DNA of 64,000 nucleotides from an uncultured Selenomonadales bacterium (GCA_946407015.1 CAMJML010000010.1:40001-104000), one strand, 5' to 3'; positions 44,620 to 55,088 are shown, numbered from the stretch's first letter. Program-made: numbers and translations. Notes: a model not told the origin generated them from the letters alone.

Positions 44620-45333
44620 CTATAATCTACGGCTGCCGGTACGGAAATGCAGTGGCGTAACCCCCTCGATCTCAACAAATGCTTTGCTGAAGGTGGATTG
44701 GTGTCCATAGCCTACATGGCAGGAAATGTATTGCAGGGAGTAATCGGTTGTAGTCAGCAGTTCTTTAGCTTTTGCAATACGCAAGCGTTGAATATAAAGA
44801 CGGGGTGTGGTACCGGTATATTTTTGAAACCAGTGATGATAGTGACTTTCTGTGTAATGCTCCATGGCAGCAAGCTGCGAAACCGTCAATTTATGATGAA
44901 AGTTTTCATGAATATAACGCAAGGATACCGGCAGAACATCGGTTGTTAAAAGATTGAGCGAATACCGTAACAACTCTTGAACCGATTGGTGACTGGCCGG
45001 CTTATTGTGTACTTCAAAATTCAGAAGGGAACGTATAGCTTGCCAGCGCTGGTCTAAAATACGGCTGATCTCATTAGAGGAGGTCATGCTGAAATAAGGT
45101 TCTAAGAAAGAGGACGGAATGTCAAAAACAAAAAATTCATTTTGAACATTGGCATAAAAGCAATGTTCAGAATGGGCGGGAACAAAAAGAACGGTGTGTT
45201 CATCCATCGCCGTTGTGTGGGTATTAATATGGATGTTTAAATGTCCCTTAATGGGGACAAGGAGCTGCGCATAAGGATGGACATGGCTATACGGAACACT
45301 GGAATAAGTTCGGCGCTCACATAATAGGTTCAT
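44620..45333 (-). CDS. AraC-family regulator with cupin N-terminal domain
   Basis: About 237 residues. The N-terminal half is cupin-like (HVHPYAQLLVPIKG, FVPAHSEHCFYA) and senses a small molecule. The C-terminal part has two helix-turn-helix motifs (LTVSQLAAMEHYTESHYHHWFQKYTG, SLQYISCHVGYGHQSTFSKAFVE) as in AraC. It lies 110 bases before the EamA gene on the same strand and likely controls it. ATG 45333 follows AGGTGATG. Confidence 0.9.
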   Translation of the reverse strand: MNLLCERRTYSSVPYSHVHPYAQLLVPIKGHLNIHINTHTTAMDEHTVLFVPAHSEHCFYANVQNEFFVFDIPSSFLEPYFSMTSSNEISRILDQRWQAIRSLLNFEVHNKPASHQSVQELLRYSLNLLTTDVLPVSLRYIHENFHHKLTVSQLAAMEHYTESHYHHWFQKYTGTTPRLYIQRLRIAKAKELLTTTDYSLQYISCHVGYGHQSTFSKAFVEIEGVTPLHFRTGSRRL

Positions 45334-45478
45334 CATCATCACCTGTCTTACATCATTTAAGTTCTAGTGTAATCAGTTTGCGGCGATTAGTAAATACAAG
45401 AACAAGCGGTATCTGCTACAGTCAGCTGAAGGCTCTATTGTCAGATTGATTTTAATATTGCGAATTTAAGATAGCCTA

Positions 45479-45507
45479 TTGCACGCTATTATTTGTTATG
45501 CTATACT
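45479..45507 (+). promoter_or_regulatory. promoter of the nif-upstream small transcript/leader
   Basis: TTGCAC (45479-45484), 17 bases, TATACT (45502-45507), with TGC just before the -10 (extended -10). Same design as that at 57753. Confidence 0.6.
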
Positions 45508-45513
45508 GAGGTC

Positions 45514-45580
45514 AACTTAAGAGAATTCCACTTAAGCGATGAAGCTTATAGGCATTTGCCTATAAGCTTTTTGTGTTTTT
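45514..45580 (+). ncRNA. candidate small RNA or attenuated leader upstream of nifH
   Basis: Transcript from about 45514 to a terminator made of AAGCTTATAGGC (45542-45553) and GCCTATAAGCTT (45558-45569) and a long T-rich tail. A CTTAAG repeat pair stands in the body. No ORF is inside. It could be an independent small RNA or a leader whose terminator is passed when nif is needed. Confidence 0.45.
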
Positions 45581-45589
45581 AATCTAATA

Positions 45590-45830
45590 TTGATACGGCA
45601 GGTAATTGCCGTAAAGCAAAGGAGCTACGCAGACGGCTTGAACGTCGGTAGCTCCTTTGTGCGTTCCGGACCTGTGACGGAAGACACCAGGGCTTTTGTA
45701 ATACCTGGATGAGACAAAATTTCCTGTACCGGAGCTGAGCGCCACTTATACCGGCGCTTGATAGGTATAAGTGGCGGTTAGCTACCGGGAATTTCGTAAA
45801 AAGGTGGTGATCTTATAGAAAACAGACAGG
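45590..45830 (+). promoter_or_regulatory. highly structured region upstream of nifH (unknown RNA class)
   Basis: Consecutive helices: ACGGCA/TGCCGT (near 45594-45611); AAAGGAGCTAC/GTAGCTCCTTT (near 45618-45656) with an inner GACG/CGTC; CCAGG/CCTGG; and a long bulged rod built on GCCACTTATACC/GGTATAAGTGGC, extended by CCGGAGCT with AGCTACCGG and AAATTT with AATTT (about 45719-45793). At its end AAAGGTGGTGAT (45800-45811) is close to the ideal ribosome site, but no usual start codon follows: the next frame reads ATA and 14 codons. The strand is not certain. Confidence 0.45.
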
Positions 45831-45837
45831 ACCCTTT

Positions 45838-45936
45838 AAAAAAAATAGAAGCTTCATAGGTATTGCAGTACCTATGAAGCGGACGGCGGTCTTTTACCCC
45901 AGGCAGGGTTTATTCGACATGCCTATCCTTATTATA
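45838..45936 (-). ncRNA. candidate divergent small RNA upstream of nifH
   Basis: On the - strand TTGAAA (45959-45954), 17 bases, TATAAT (45936-45931) predict a start near 45924. A 12-base hairpin (45850-45861 with 45868-45879, loop of six) and T7 (45844-45838) would end it after about 85 bases. The - strand transcript would run away from nifH. Confidence 0.4.
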
Positions 45937-45940
45937 CCGT

Positions 45941-46837
<897 letters not shown>

Positions 46838-46866
46838 AAAGAAATAAATTGACGGAGAGTGACGCT

Positions 46867-47193
46867 ATGTTATTAGTTAGAGCCATCATTAGGCCGGAGA
46901 AAAAAGATGAAGTTCTTGCAGAATTGGCGAAAGCCGGCTTTAATGCCGCAACCGTAGTGGATGTTGTAGGGCGCGGGAAACAAAAGGGGATTAAAATCGG
47001 CGGCATTGTCTATGATGAAATCCCGAAAGCCCTTTTAATGATCGCAACCCGTGATGAATACAAAGAGGATATTGTCAGTGTTATTTTACGGGCCGCTAAA
47101 ACGTCCGAAAAAGGAGCGTTTGGCGACGGTAAAATCTTTATTAGTGCAATTGACGAAGCTTACACCATATCAACTGGCGCCAAAGGCCTATAA
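46867..47193 (+). CDS. nifI1: PII-like nitrogen regulator NifI1
   Basis: The 108-residue GlnB-family protein (MLLVRAIIRPEKKDEV, GRGKQKGI in the T-loop zone, GDGKIFISAIDEAYTIST at the end). In archaea and clostridia NifI1 and NifI2 form a complex that binds nitrogenase and stops it when 2-oxoglutarate is low (ammonium switch-off). It lies 29 bases after nifH, its classical place. ATG 46867 follows GGAGAG. Confidence 0.94.
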   Translation: MLLVRAIIRPEKKDEVLAELAKAGFNAATVVDVVGRGKQKGIKIGGIVYDEIPKALLMIATRDEYKEDIVSVILRAAKTSEKGAFGDGKIFISAIDEAYTISTGAKGL

Positions 47194-47207
47194 GGGGGGG
47201 GCTGGCG

Positions 47208-47615
47208 ATGAAGGAAATCATAGCCGTAGTACGGATGAATAAAACGAATGATACCAAAAAAGCGTTGGTCAAGGCCGGCGCTGCCGGTTTTACCGCTTTT
47301 AAGGTCATGGGACGAGGTAAACTGGTTGATGACGAATCCGTTATTTTGGATAGAAAGAATAAGCTGCTGGCACTGGCAGGCGATGACGAACGGGATACGG
47401 CTGTATTGATTGACGGCTTCCTAACCGGGGAAAGATTATTCCCCCGCCGCCTGTTTACAGTACTGGCCCATGATGAAGATGTTGAAGAAATTGTCAATGC
47501 CATTATTGCAGCCAATCGAACCGATAACAATGTCGGCGACGGAAAAATATTTGTATTACCGGTTCTGGATGCTGTTCGTGTCCGTACCGGAGAAACCGGT
47601 GAAAGCGCCGTTTAG
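47208..47615 (+). CDS. nifI2: PII-like nitrogen regulator NifI2
   Basis: The 135-residue GlnB-family partner has a longer T-loop region (VDDESVILDRKNKLLALAGDDERD) than NifI1, as in other NifI2. It ends in GDGKIFVLPVLDAVRVRTGE. Together with NifI1 it blocks the dinitrogenase. GGGGGGG before ATG is an unusually G-rich ribosome site. Confidence 0.94.
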   Translation: MKEIIAVVRMNKTNDTKKALVKAGAAGFTAFKVMGRGKLVDDESVILDRKNKLLALAGDDERDTAVLIDGFLTGERLFPRRLFTVLAHDEDVEEIVNAIIAANRTDNNVGDGKIFVLPVLDAVRVRTGETGESAV

Positions 47616-47650
47616 CAAATAGCGTTGAACAGAAAAGGAGGTCAAAAGTT

Positions 47651-49273
47651 ATGGCGATCACAGAAAAGCAATTAGAGGAATTACTCGCTCAGTATCCTTC
47701 CAAAGTGCAAAAAACCCGGAGAAAACATATCCTGATTAAGGATTCTACTACCGAAACTCCACAGGTGATTGAGGCCAATACCCGGACGGTGCCCGGAGTT
47801 ATCACCAACCGTGGCTGCGCTTATGCCGGCTGTAAAGGTGTTGTCGTTGGGCCTTTGAAGGATATGGTGCATATCACCCATGGCCCGGTTGGGTGCGCTT
47901 ACTATACCTGGGGTACGCGTCGTAATAAAGCCAAAACAGATGGCGATCCAACCAAGAACTTTATCAACTATTGCTTTACCACCGATATGCAGGAAAGTGA
48001 TATCGTGTTTGGCGGCGAGAAAAAGCTGGCTAAAGTCATTGATGATGTCATGGAGATCTTCCAACCAAACGCTATCTCCATTTCGGCTACTTGCCCAGTT
48101 GGCCTGATCGGGGATGACATTGGGGCTGTAGCGAAAAGAGCGGAAGAAAAATATGGTATTCAAGTCCTGTCTTTTAATTGTGAAGGCTACAAAGGGGTCA
48201 GCCAATCGGCCGGTCACCATATTGCCAACAATGGTCTTATGGAGCATGTTATCGGTAAGGGCGAACTGGAAGAAGCTCCGGCTAAATATGCGATCAATGT
48301 ACTCGGTGAGTATAACATCGGTGGTGACGGCTGGGAAGTTGAACGCATTCTGGAGGAAATCGGCTATCATATTGTTACGGTGATGACCGGTGACGGCACT
48401 TATGAAGAGCTGAAAAATGCTCATGTCGCTGATTTGAATTTAGTACAATGTCACCGTTCGATTAACTATATTGCCGAAATGCTGGAAATCAAATACGGCA
48501 CACCCTGGATGAAAGTCAATTTTATTGGCGTTAACTCTACGGTTGAAACACTGCGCAATATGGCGGCTTATTTTGGTGACGAAGCACTTATTGAGAAGAC
48601 TGAAGAAGTCATTGCCCGTGAATTGGCCCGCGTGGAAGCTAAAATGGATCAGTATAAAAAGATTTGTGAAGGAAAAACCGCATTCTGCTTCGTGGGCGGC
48701 TCCCGTGGCCATCACTATCAAGGACTATTCAGAGAGCTCGGCATTGAAACAGTTCTGGCCGGTTATGAGTTTGCCCACCGTGATGACTATGAAGGCCGTC
48801 AGGTTATTCCAGATATCAAGCTGGATGCCGATACCAAAAACATTCCGGACTTGCATGTTGAAAAAGATCCTGAGCGGTTCCGCTTAAAATTGACGCCTGA
48901 GCTCTATGAAGAACTCAAGAAAAAAATTCCACTCAGTCACTATGCCGGTATGAACGTGGAAATGAAAGACGGATCGATTGTTGTCGATGACCTTAACCAC
49001 TACGAAACAGAAGAATTCATCAAAATTTTGAAACCGGACATCATTTCTTCCGGGATCAAAGACAAATATGTCATTCAAAAAATGGGTATTCCGTCTAAAC
49101 AGCTGCATTCCTATGATTACAGCGGTCCCTATGCCGGTTTCAACGGCGCACTGAAATTTGCCGAAGATATTACAATGAGCTTTAGTACCCCAACCTGGAA
49201 TTTCATTACTCCTCCTTGGAAAGATGAGCCTTTGCTGGTGGGTACTGTAGCCGACGCGGAAGGAGTGGCGTAA
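47651..49273 (+). CDS. nifD: nitrogenase MoFe protein alpha chain
   Basis: The 540-residue catalytic alpha subunit. P-cluster cysteines are Cys56, Cys82 and Cys148; FeMo-cofactor ligands are Cys267 (LVQCHRS) and His486 (QLHSYDYSGPYAGF). The SAGHHIANN pair (near 189-190) sits by the cofactor. An insertion of about 50 residues (about 380-435) makes it the clostridial form, longer than the 480-490 residues in most bacteria. AAAGGAGGTC precedes ATG. Its stop touches the nifK start. Confidence 0.97.
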   Translation: MAITEKQLEELLAQYPSKVQKTRRKHILIKDSTTETPQVIEANTRTVPGVITNRGCAYAGCKGVVVGPLKDMVHITHGPVGCAYYTWGTRRNKAKTDGDPTKNFINYCFTTDMQESDIVFGGEKKLAKVIDDVMEIFQPNAISISATCPVGLIGDDIGAVAKRAEEKYGIQVLSFNCEGYKGVSQSAGHHIANNGLMEHVIGKGELEEAPAKYAINVLGEYNIGGDGWEVERILEEIGYHIVTVMTGDGTYEELKNAHVADLNLVQCHRSINYIAEMLEIKYGTPWMKVNFIGVNSTVETLRNMAAYFGDEALIEKTEEVIARELARVEAKMDQYKKICEGKTAFCFVGGSRGHHYQGLFRELGIETVLAGYEFAHRDDYEGRQVIPDIKLDADTKNIPDLHVEKDPERFRLKLTPELYEELKKKIPLSHYAGMNVEMKDGSIVVDDLNHYETEEFIKILKPDIISSGIKDKYVIQKMGIPSKQLHSYDYSGPYAGFNGALKFAEDITMSFSTPTWNFITPPWKDEPLLVGTVADAEGVA

Positions 49274-50662
49274 ATGTTAGATAGTACACCGAAAGAGATA
49301 AAACAACGTACTGGCGGCGGTTTGATTAATCCTGCCAAGACTTGTCAGCCCATTGGTGCCATGTATGCAGCACTCGGCATTCATAAATGCCTGCCTCACA
49401 GTCACGGGTCACAAGGCTGCTGCTCCTTTCACCGGATGCATCTGACCCGGCATTTCCGTGATCCGATTATGGCGTCCACCAGCAGCTTTACGGAAGGCTC
49501 CTCCGTCTTCGGCGGCGGTGCTAATCTGAAGACGGCCATCAAAAATGTATTTACCTTATACAATCCTGATATTATGGCTGTGCATACCACTTGCCTTACT
49601 GAAACGATCGGTGACGATATTCCCAGTATTATTCGTTCGGCTGAAGTGCCAGAAGGAAAAGTCGTTTTTCATGCCAATACCCCAAGCTATCAAGGATCGC
49701 ATATTACCGGTTTCTCCAATATGGTCAAAGGTATGGTAAGCTATTTTTCAGAAGCTGCCGAACCGATCAAAAAAGAACAAATGAATGTCATTCCCGGCTT
49801 TGTTAACCCGGCCGATATGCGTGAGATCAAACGCCTGTTGAACGTGATGGGAGCCAAGTATATCATGTTCCCTGATACTTCCGGCGTGGTGGATTCACCC
49901 ATGACCGGAGAATTCCAAATGTATCCCGAAGGCGGTACAACACTGGCGCAATTGAAAGATACCGGCAATTCCAAACTGACTGTTGCCCTAGGACGTTTTG
50001 CTTCCAGCGATGCTGCCGAATTGCTGGCAAAAAAATGTCAGGTGCCGGTAGCTACATTAAAAACTCCAATCGGGATTAAGGCTACAGACGCCTTTTTGAT
50101 GGTGGCCAGAAGAACGTTTGCCAAGGAAATTCCCGCTGAACTGGAACTGGAACGCGGTCAGTTGGTGGATATCATGACCGATACGCACTTCCATTTCCAT
50201 GGCAAAAAGGTCGCTATTTTTGGTGACTCTGATGTTGTAACCGGGCTGACCGAATTTGTACTTAGTCTGGGTATGCACCCCGTGCATGTACTCACCGGTA
50301 CGCCTGGCGGAGCCATTGGTTCGGCGGTTGGCAGCTTTGAGGAGGATATTCAGGAAATGCTGCAGCAAGCTGGCTTGGAGGGCAATGTCAAAGCCGGCGG
50401 CGACCTATTCACCTTACACCAATGGATTAAGAATGAACCGGTTGATTTAATCATCGGCAACACGTATGGCAAATATATTGCCCGGGCCGAAGATACCCCG
50501 CTGGTTCGGGTGGGTTTCCCGATTCTTGACCGCAGTGTTCATTCCTATATGCCGATTGTCGGCTACCGTGGTGCGATGCGTCTCTTGGAAATGATTAGCA
50601 ACGCCTTGCTGGATCGTCAGGACCGTGATGCTGCGGATGAAGATTTCGAATTAGTCATGTAA
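49274..50662 (+). CDS. nifK: nitrogenase MoFe protein beta chain
   Basis: The 462-residue beta subunit supplies P-cluster ligands Cys24, Cys49 and Cys107 (TCQPIG, GSQGC, HTTCLTETIGDD). It lacks the N-terminal extension of about 50 residues in proteobacterial NifK, as in C. pasteurianum. ATG follows the nifD stop directly, so translation is coupled. Confidence 0.97.
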   Translation: MLDSTPKEIKQRTGGGLINPAKTCQPIGAMYAALGIHKCLPHSHGSQGCCSFHRMHLTRHFRDPIMASTSSFTEGSSVFGGGANLKTAIKNVFTLYNPDIMAVHTTCLTETIGDDIPSIIRSAEVPEGKVVFHANTPSYQGSHITGFSNMVKGMVSYFSEAAEPIKKEQMNVIPGFVNPADMREIKRLLNVMGAKYIMFPDTSGVVDSPMTGEFQMYPEGGTTLAQLKDTGNSKLTVALGRFASSDAAELLAKKCQVPVATLKTPIGIKATDAFLMVARRTFAKEIPAELELERGQLVDIMTDTHFHFHGKKVAIFGDSDVVTGLTEFVLSLGMHPVHVLTGTPGGAIGSAVGSFEEDIQEMLQQAGLEGNVKAGGDLFTLHQWIKNEPVDLIIGNTYGKYIARAEDTPLVRVGFPILDRSVHSYMPIVGYRGAMRLLEMISNALLDRQDRDAADEDFELVM

Positions 50663-50716
50663 GAAATAGGGGCTGCTGCTGGAGCTGCACTAATATTGCT
50701 GGAAGGATGTGATCTT

Positions 50717-52054
50717 GTGGAAGCGGCACGGATGATAACAGAACGTGAAGATTCAATTGCCAAGAAGGGTAGGCAAAAGGCTCAGATAAAATGTGATACT
50801 GATAGTGTAGCCGGGTGTGTAAGCCAGCGGGCGTGCGTATATTGTGGAGCGCGGGTTGTGCTGAATCCGATTACGGATGCCATCCATCTGGTTCATGGCC
50901 CCATCGGCTGTGCCAGTTATACCTGGGATATTAGAGGCAGCCTCAGCAGCGATGCCGAACTTTACCGGAATAGCTTCTCAACCGATTTGAAGGAACAGGA
51001 TGTGATTTTCGGCGGGGAGAAGAAGCTGGCCAAGGCCATTGATGAGCTGGTTGTAAAATATCCGGCGAAGTTAATGTTTGTTTATTCTACTTGTATTGTT
51101 GGTGTTATTGGCGATGATTTGGAAGCGGTTTGTAAAGCCGCTGCGAAAAGGCATGGAATTGAAGTCATTCCGGTGCAGTCAAGCGGTTTTATCGGCAATA
51201 AGTCAGCAGGTTATCGCGCTGCTTGTGACGCGCTCTTGCGCCTGATTGAACCGGAGGAGCCGAAACAAATTAAGCAGAACAATAGTATCAACTATTTAGG
51301 TGATTTTAATTTAGCCGGTGAGGCCTGGATTATCCGGAATTACCTGCATGAAATGGGTGTGGATGTGAATGCGGTGTTTACGGGAGATTCCAGCTATGCC
51401 GAGCTCAAAACAGCTCCTACTGCCTCGTTGAATATCATTCAGTGTGCCGGTTCGATGGCTTACCTGGCCGAAAGAATGGAACGTCTCTATGATATTCCCT
51501 ATTTACGGGTTTCCTTTTTGGGACTGGAGGATACAGTCAGCTCGCTGCGCCAGATTGCTCTGGCGTTAGGCGACGCTGACATGATCGCCAGAACCGAAGC
51601 GCTGATCGCCCGGGAAACGGCGTTAGTCGAGCCTATTTTGGCTACCTATCGCGAGAAGTTTCAGGGAAAAAAAGCCGCTGTCTATGTCGGTGGCGGATTT
51701 AAGGCGATATCGCTGATCAAGCAGTTTCGCGAGATTGGGATTGAGGTTGTGATGATTGGCACCCAAACCGGCCGGCGTGAAGAATATGACACCATCAATG
51801 AACTGGTGGATGAAGGTACGGTTATTTTAGATGATGCCAATCCGGCTGAATTAGAGCGTTTTATGCTTGAACAAGGAGCCAATATTTTGGTAGGCGGGGT
51901 TAAGGAACGGCCACTGGCCTATAAATTGGGAGTCTGTTTTATTGACCACAATCATGACCGCAAACATCCGTTAAGCGGTTTTGTGGGGGCCGTTAATTTT
52001 GCTAAAGAAGTTTATTCAACGGTTTGTTCGCCGGTCTGGAACTTTGTTCGTTAA
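50717..52054 (+). CDS. nifE: nitrogenase FeMo-cofactor scaffold NifE
   Basis: The protein (445 residues) is a paralogue of NifD: Cys in QRACVYCGARVVL, GPIGCASYTW and YSTCIVGVIGDD hold a cluster. NifEN is the scaffold where the NifB precursor is matured by adding Mo and homocitrate. GTG 50717 is chosen since GGAAGG is before it; the frame starts 21 bases earlier at TTG. Confidence 0.94.
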   Translation: MEAARMITEREDSIAKKGRQKAQIKCDTDSVAGCVSQRACVYCGARVVLNPITDAIHLVHGPIGCASYTWDIRGSLSSDAELYRNSFSTDLKEQDVIFGGEKKLAKAIDELVVKYPAKLMFVYSTCIVGVIGDDLEAVCKAAAKRHGIEVIPVQSSGFIGNKSAGYRAACDALLRLIEPEEPKQIKQNNSINYLGDFNLAGEAWIIRNYLHEMGVDVNAVFTGDSSYAELKTAPTASLNIIQCAGSMAYLAERMERLYDIPYLRVSFLGLEDTVSSLRQIALALGDADMIARTEALIARETALVEPILATYREKFQGKKAAVYVGGGFKAISLIKQFREIGIEVVMIGTQTGRREEYDTINELVDEGTVILDDANPAELERFMLEQGANILVGGVKERPLAYKLGVCFIDHNHDRKHPLSGFVGAVNFAKEVYSTVCSPVWNFVR

Positions 52055-52069
52055 AGGAGGGAAAGAACT

Positions 52070-53464
52070 GTGGGTCTGGAAAGCACCAATTATCGCAATG
52101 TAAATGAAAATCCGTGCAGTATGTGTATGCCAATGGGAGCCATCCTGCCGTTTAAAGGGATTGAGCAGGCCATGGTGGTTTTACATGGGTCACAGGGCTG
52201 CAGCACTTATATGCGGCGCCATATTGCCGAACACTTTAACGAGCCTGTGGATGTCGGGTCCTCATCGCTTAACGAAAAAGGGACGGTTTACGGCGGCGAG
52301 AAAAACCTAAAACAAGCTTTGGACAATATTATCAAGGTCTATCATCCCAAAATGATTGGTGTCCTTACCACTTGTTTAGCTGAAACGATCGGGGAAGATG
52401 TCCGGCGAATTACAGCCGATTACGCTGCTGAGCGTGGAATAGCTGATTTGCCGATTGTATCGGTTCCAACTCCCGGGTATGGCGGCAATCATCCGGAAGG
52501 CTACTTTCTGGCACTAAGAAACATTGTTGAGGCACTTGCCGAAAAAACGGAGCCTCATGGGAAAGTCAATCTCATTATTCCTAACATCAGTCCGGCCGAT
52601 ATTCGGGAATTAAAACGAATTTTACAGCTCATGGAAATCGAGTCTATTCTTTTACCCGATATTTCAGATACGCTGGATCGACCTTATGAAAAACCTTATA
52701 CTAAGATAGCCAAAGGCGGCACCAAAATCGCAGATATTAAAGCTATGGGTGGAGCGGTGGCCACAATCCAGATGGGAATGACTGTGGCAGACGAAAGCTC
52801 ACCAGGTAAATATCTTGCTGATGCCTACGGGGTGCCGCTTTATCATTTGCCTATACCAATTGGCATCGAAAGCACTGATCTGTTTATTCAAACCTTGAGT
52901 GAAATTACCGGTAAGCCCTGTCCGGAGTGTCTGACCGCTGAACGCGGGCGCTTGCTGGATACGATGATTGATTCCCATAAATATAATTTCCAAGGCCGGT
53001 CGGTTATTTTTGGTGAGCCTGAACTGGTGTATGCAGTGGCGAAAACATGCTGTGAAAATGGAATCTTTCCTGTCGTGATTGCAACAGGCAGCAAAAATGA
53101 TAAAATAAAACAATTATTGAAACCGCTGCTTGAGCGTTCACCAGAAAAGGTTGAAGTATTGGACGAAGCTGATTTTAATCAAATCAGGGCCTGTAGTCGA
53201 AAATCCGGAGCCAATATTGCCATTGGACACTCAGATGGGCGGTATTTAACCGAACAGGAAGGCATTCCGCTGGTACGGCTAGGCTTTCCGATTCATGACC
53301 GGGTAGGCGGACAAAGATTATTATCGGTAGGCTATACCGGAACAGCCATGTTTTTAGACCGGCTGACCAATACGTTACTAGAAAACAAATATCAAACCTA
53401 CCGCAATGTGATGAAGAAAAAATATTTCAGGGGTTCGCACAAACGAATCGCTGGTGAAAGATGA
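52070..53464 (+). CDS. nifN: nitrogenase FeMo-cofactor scaffold NifN
   Basis: The 464-residue paralogue of NifK has Cys16 and Cys19 (NPCSMCMP), Cys44 (GSQGC) and TTCLAETIGEDV. It pairs with NifE. In C. pasteurianum nifN is fused to nifB; here the two are separate genes, 11 bases apart. GTG follows GGAGGG. Confidence 0.93.
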   Translation: MGLESTNYRNVNENPCSMCMPMGAILPFKGIEQAMVVLHGSQGCSTYMRRHIAEHFNEPVDVGSSSLNEKGTVYGGEKNLKQALDNIIKVYHPKMIGVLTTCLAETIGEDVRRITADYAAERGIADLPIVSVPTPGYGGNHPEGYFLALRNIVEALAEKTEPHGKVNLIIPNISPADIRELKRILQLMEIESILLPDISDTLDRPYEKPYTKIAKGGTKIADIKAMGGAVATIQMGMTVADESSPGKYLADAYGVPLYHLPIPIGIESTDLFIQTLSEITGKPCPECLTAERGRLLDTMIDSHKYNFQGRSVIFGEPELVYAVAKTCCENGIFPVVIATGSKNDKIKQLLKPLLERSPEKVEVLDEADFNQIRACSRKSGANIAIGHSDGRYLTEQEGIPLVRLGFPIHDRVGGQRLLSVGYTGTAMFLDRLTNTLLENKYQTYRNVMKKKYFRGSHKRIAGER

Positions 53465-53475
53465 GGTGACTGATC

Positions 53476-54783
53476 ATGAGTTGTGGCGGTTGTTCTGACA
53501 AAAAAGATTTTTCGATTGCTCCCGCAGCAAGTGAACAAACGGCAAAACATCCTTGTTATTCGAAAGACGCTCATACCAAGTATGCCCGCATGCATTTGCC
53601 GGTGGCTCCTCACTGTAATATTAGCTGTAATTACTGTAATCGAAAATTCAACTGTGTCAATGAGAGTCGCCCTGGTGTCACCAGCGAGGTGCTTACTCCT
53701 GCCGATGCCAAGCGTAAATTTGATATGGTGAAAGAAAAAATCGACCATTTAAGTGTTGTCGGGATTGCCGGCCCTGGCGATGCCTTGGCGAACTGGCCGG
53801 AAACCAGAGAGTCGATAGAACGGATTAAAGAGAGCAATCCTGATATCGTTTTTTGCCTGTCCACCAATGGTCTGATGCTGCCTGATTTTGCACAGGATAT
53901 CGTAGCTCTTGGCATCCATCATGTGACCGTGACGGTCAACTGTCTTGATCCTGAGATTGGTGCCAAACTTTATAAATTTGTTAATTATCGCGGGCAAAAA
54001 CTCACCGGATTGGAAGCTGCCCAAACGCTGCTGGACAATCAGCTTAGGGGGATTGAGTATCTGGTCAGCCATGGTGTCCTGGTCAAGATCAACATGGTTA
54101 TGGTGAAAGGCATCAATGATGAGCATATTCCGGAAGTGGTCCAAAAGATGAAGGAAATGGGCGTATTTGTGACCAATATTATGCCGCTGATCCCGGCACC
54201 TGGCAGTGTCTTCGAAGCCATGCCGCAGACCAGTATGAAAGAAGTGAATGACATGCGGACAGCCTGTGAACAATATCTGCCGCAAATGCGTCACTGTCAG
54301 CAGTGCCGGGCGGATGCCATTGGCTTATTAGGGCAGGATCGTTCCAGCGAATTCCGGCTTACGGCTCCGGCGGTGGCAGCAACTGCTGTCCGGCCATTGC
54401 CCAAACAATACAAAATTGCCGTAACCACCAAGTATGGCCGCCTGGTGGACCAACATTTTGGTCACGCGGAAGAATTTCTGATTTATCAGGGCAGCAAAGG
54501 AAAGTTTAAACTGATTGAAACCCGCAAGGTTGAAAAGTATTGTCATGGGATGGAACATTGCAGTGAAACAGAGAATATGCGGGATTTAACCATCAATACC
54601 ATTAAAGACTGTGACGCCGTGTTAACCATGAGAATCGGGTTTCAAGCCCAGAAGCGGCTGCTTAAAAAAGGCATTATCAGCATTGAATTTTGCGACTCTG
54701 TCGAAAACGGTTTGAATTATACGGTTGAGCAATTATCCTCAATACTCAAAAGCAATAGCAAATTAAGGGAGGCAATTTTGTGA
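53476..54783 (+). CDS. nifB: FeMo-cofactor core synthase NifB (radical SAM with NifX-like tail)
   Basis: The 435-residue enzyme builds the NifB-co core. Radical SAM cysteines are Cys47, Cys51 and Cys54 (CNISCNYC). Further Cys at the N-terminus (SCGGC, CYSK) match NifB. From about residue 305 a NifX/NafY-like cofactor-binding domain follows (KIAVTTKYGRLVDQHFGHAEEF). The stop overlaps the next start by 4 bases (GTGA). Confidence 0.96.
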   Translation: MSCGGCSDKKDFSIAPAASEQTAKHPCYSKDAHTKYARMHLPVAPHCNISCNYCNRKFNCVNESRPGVTSEVLTPADAKRKFDMVKEKIDHLSVVGIAGPGDALANWPETRESIERIKESNPDIVFCLSTNGLMLPDFAQDIVALGIHHVTVTVNCLDPEIGAKLYKFVNYRGQKLTGLEAAQTLLDNQLRGIEYLVSHGVLVKINMVMVKGINDEHIPEVVQKMKEMGVFVTNIMPLIPAPGSVFEAMPQTSMKEVNDMRTACEQYLPQMRHCQQCRADAIGLLGQDRSSEFRLTAPAVAATAVRPLPKQYKIAVTTKYGRLVDQHFGHAEEFLIYQGSKGKFKLIETRKVEKYCHGMEHCSETENMRDLTINTIKDCDAVLTMRIGFQAQKRLLKKGIISIEFCDSVENGLNYTVEQLSSILKSNSKLREAIL

Positions 54784-55088
54784 ATAAGCCGAAACACCAT
54801 ATTTTTGTCTGTGTAAGTTCCCGGATTAATGGCCAATTGAAGGGTACCTGTCATACCAAAGATGGCCTGGCCATCATGGAAAAATTCATGGAAGAAATTG
54901 AAGATCGCGATCTTGGTGGTGAGGTGTTTATTACCAACACCGGCTGTTTCAGTATTTGTGGTCAGGGCCCGATTGTCGTGGTCTATCCGGATAATGTCTG
55001 GTATGGCCAGGTGACACCGGAGGATGTTGAAGAAATTATGGATACTCATATTGAAGGCGGCGAAATTGTTAAACGGCTAGAAATTTAG
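54780..55088 (+). CDS. [2Fe-2S] thioredoxin-like ferredoxin
   Basis: The 102-residue protein has Cys11, Cys24, Cys56 and Cys60 (FVCVS, KGTC, NTGCFSIC), the same length and almost the same Cys positions as the C. pasteurianum 2Fe-2S ferredoxin, which binds the MoFe protein. A role in electron supply or protection of nitrogenase follows. GTG start overlaps nifB. Confidence 0.92.
   Translation: MNKPKHHIFVCVSSRINGQLKGTCHTKDGLAIMEKFMEEIEDRDLGGEVFITNTGCFSICGQGPIVVVYPDNVWYGQVTPEDVEEIMDTHIEGGEIVKRLEI

Noticed and set aside
45594..45611. Sigma-54 -24/-12 promoter (GGCAGGTAATTGC) before nifH
   Set aside because: GG and GC are one base too close and the sequence is better explained as a hairpin (ACGGCA/TGCCGT).
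45590..45800. Known riboswitch before nifH (cobalamin, TPP, FMN, Mn, ZTP, guanidine)
   Set aside because: None of the core conserved strings could be found by eye; left as unknown class.
45800..45860. Leader peptide with ATA start after the strong ribosome site before nifH
   Set aside because: The 14-codon frame has no accepted start codon; kept only as part of the leader description.
45541..45880. ANTAR-type paired hexaloop hairpins before nifH
   Set aside because: The loops do not carry A at position 1 and G at position 4.
47681..48424. 247-codon frame on the - strand inside nifD
   Set aside because: Antisense shadow of a highly conserved gene with no ribosome site or family match.
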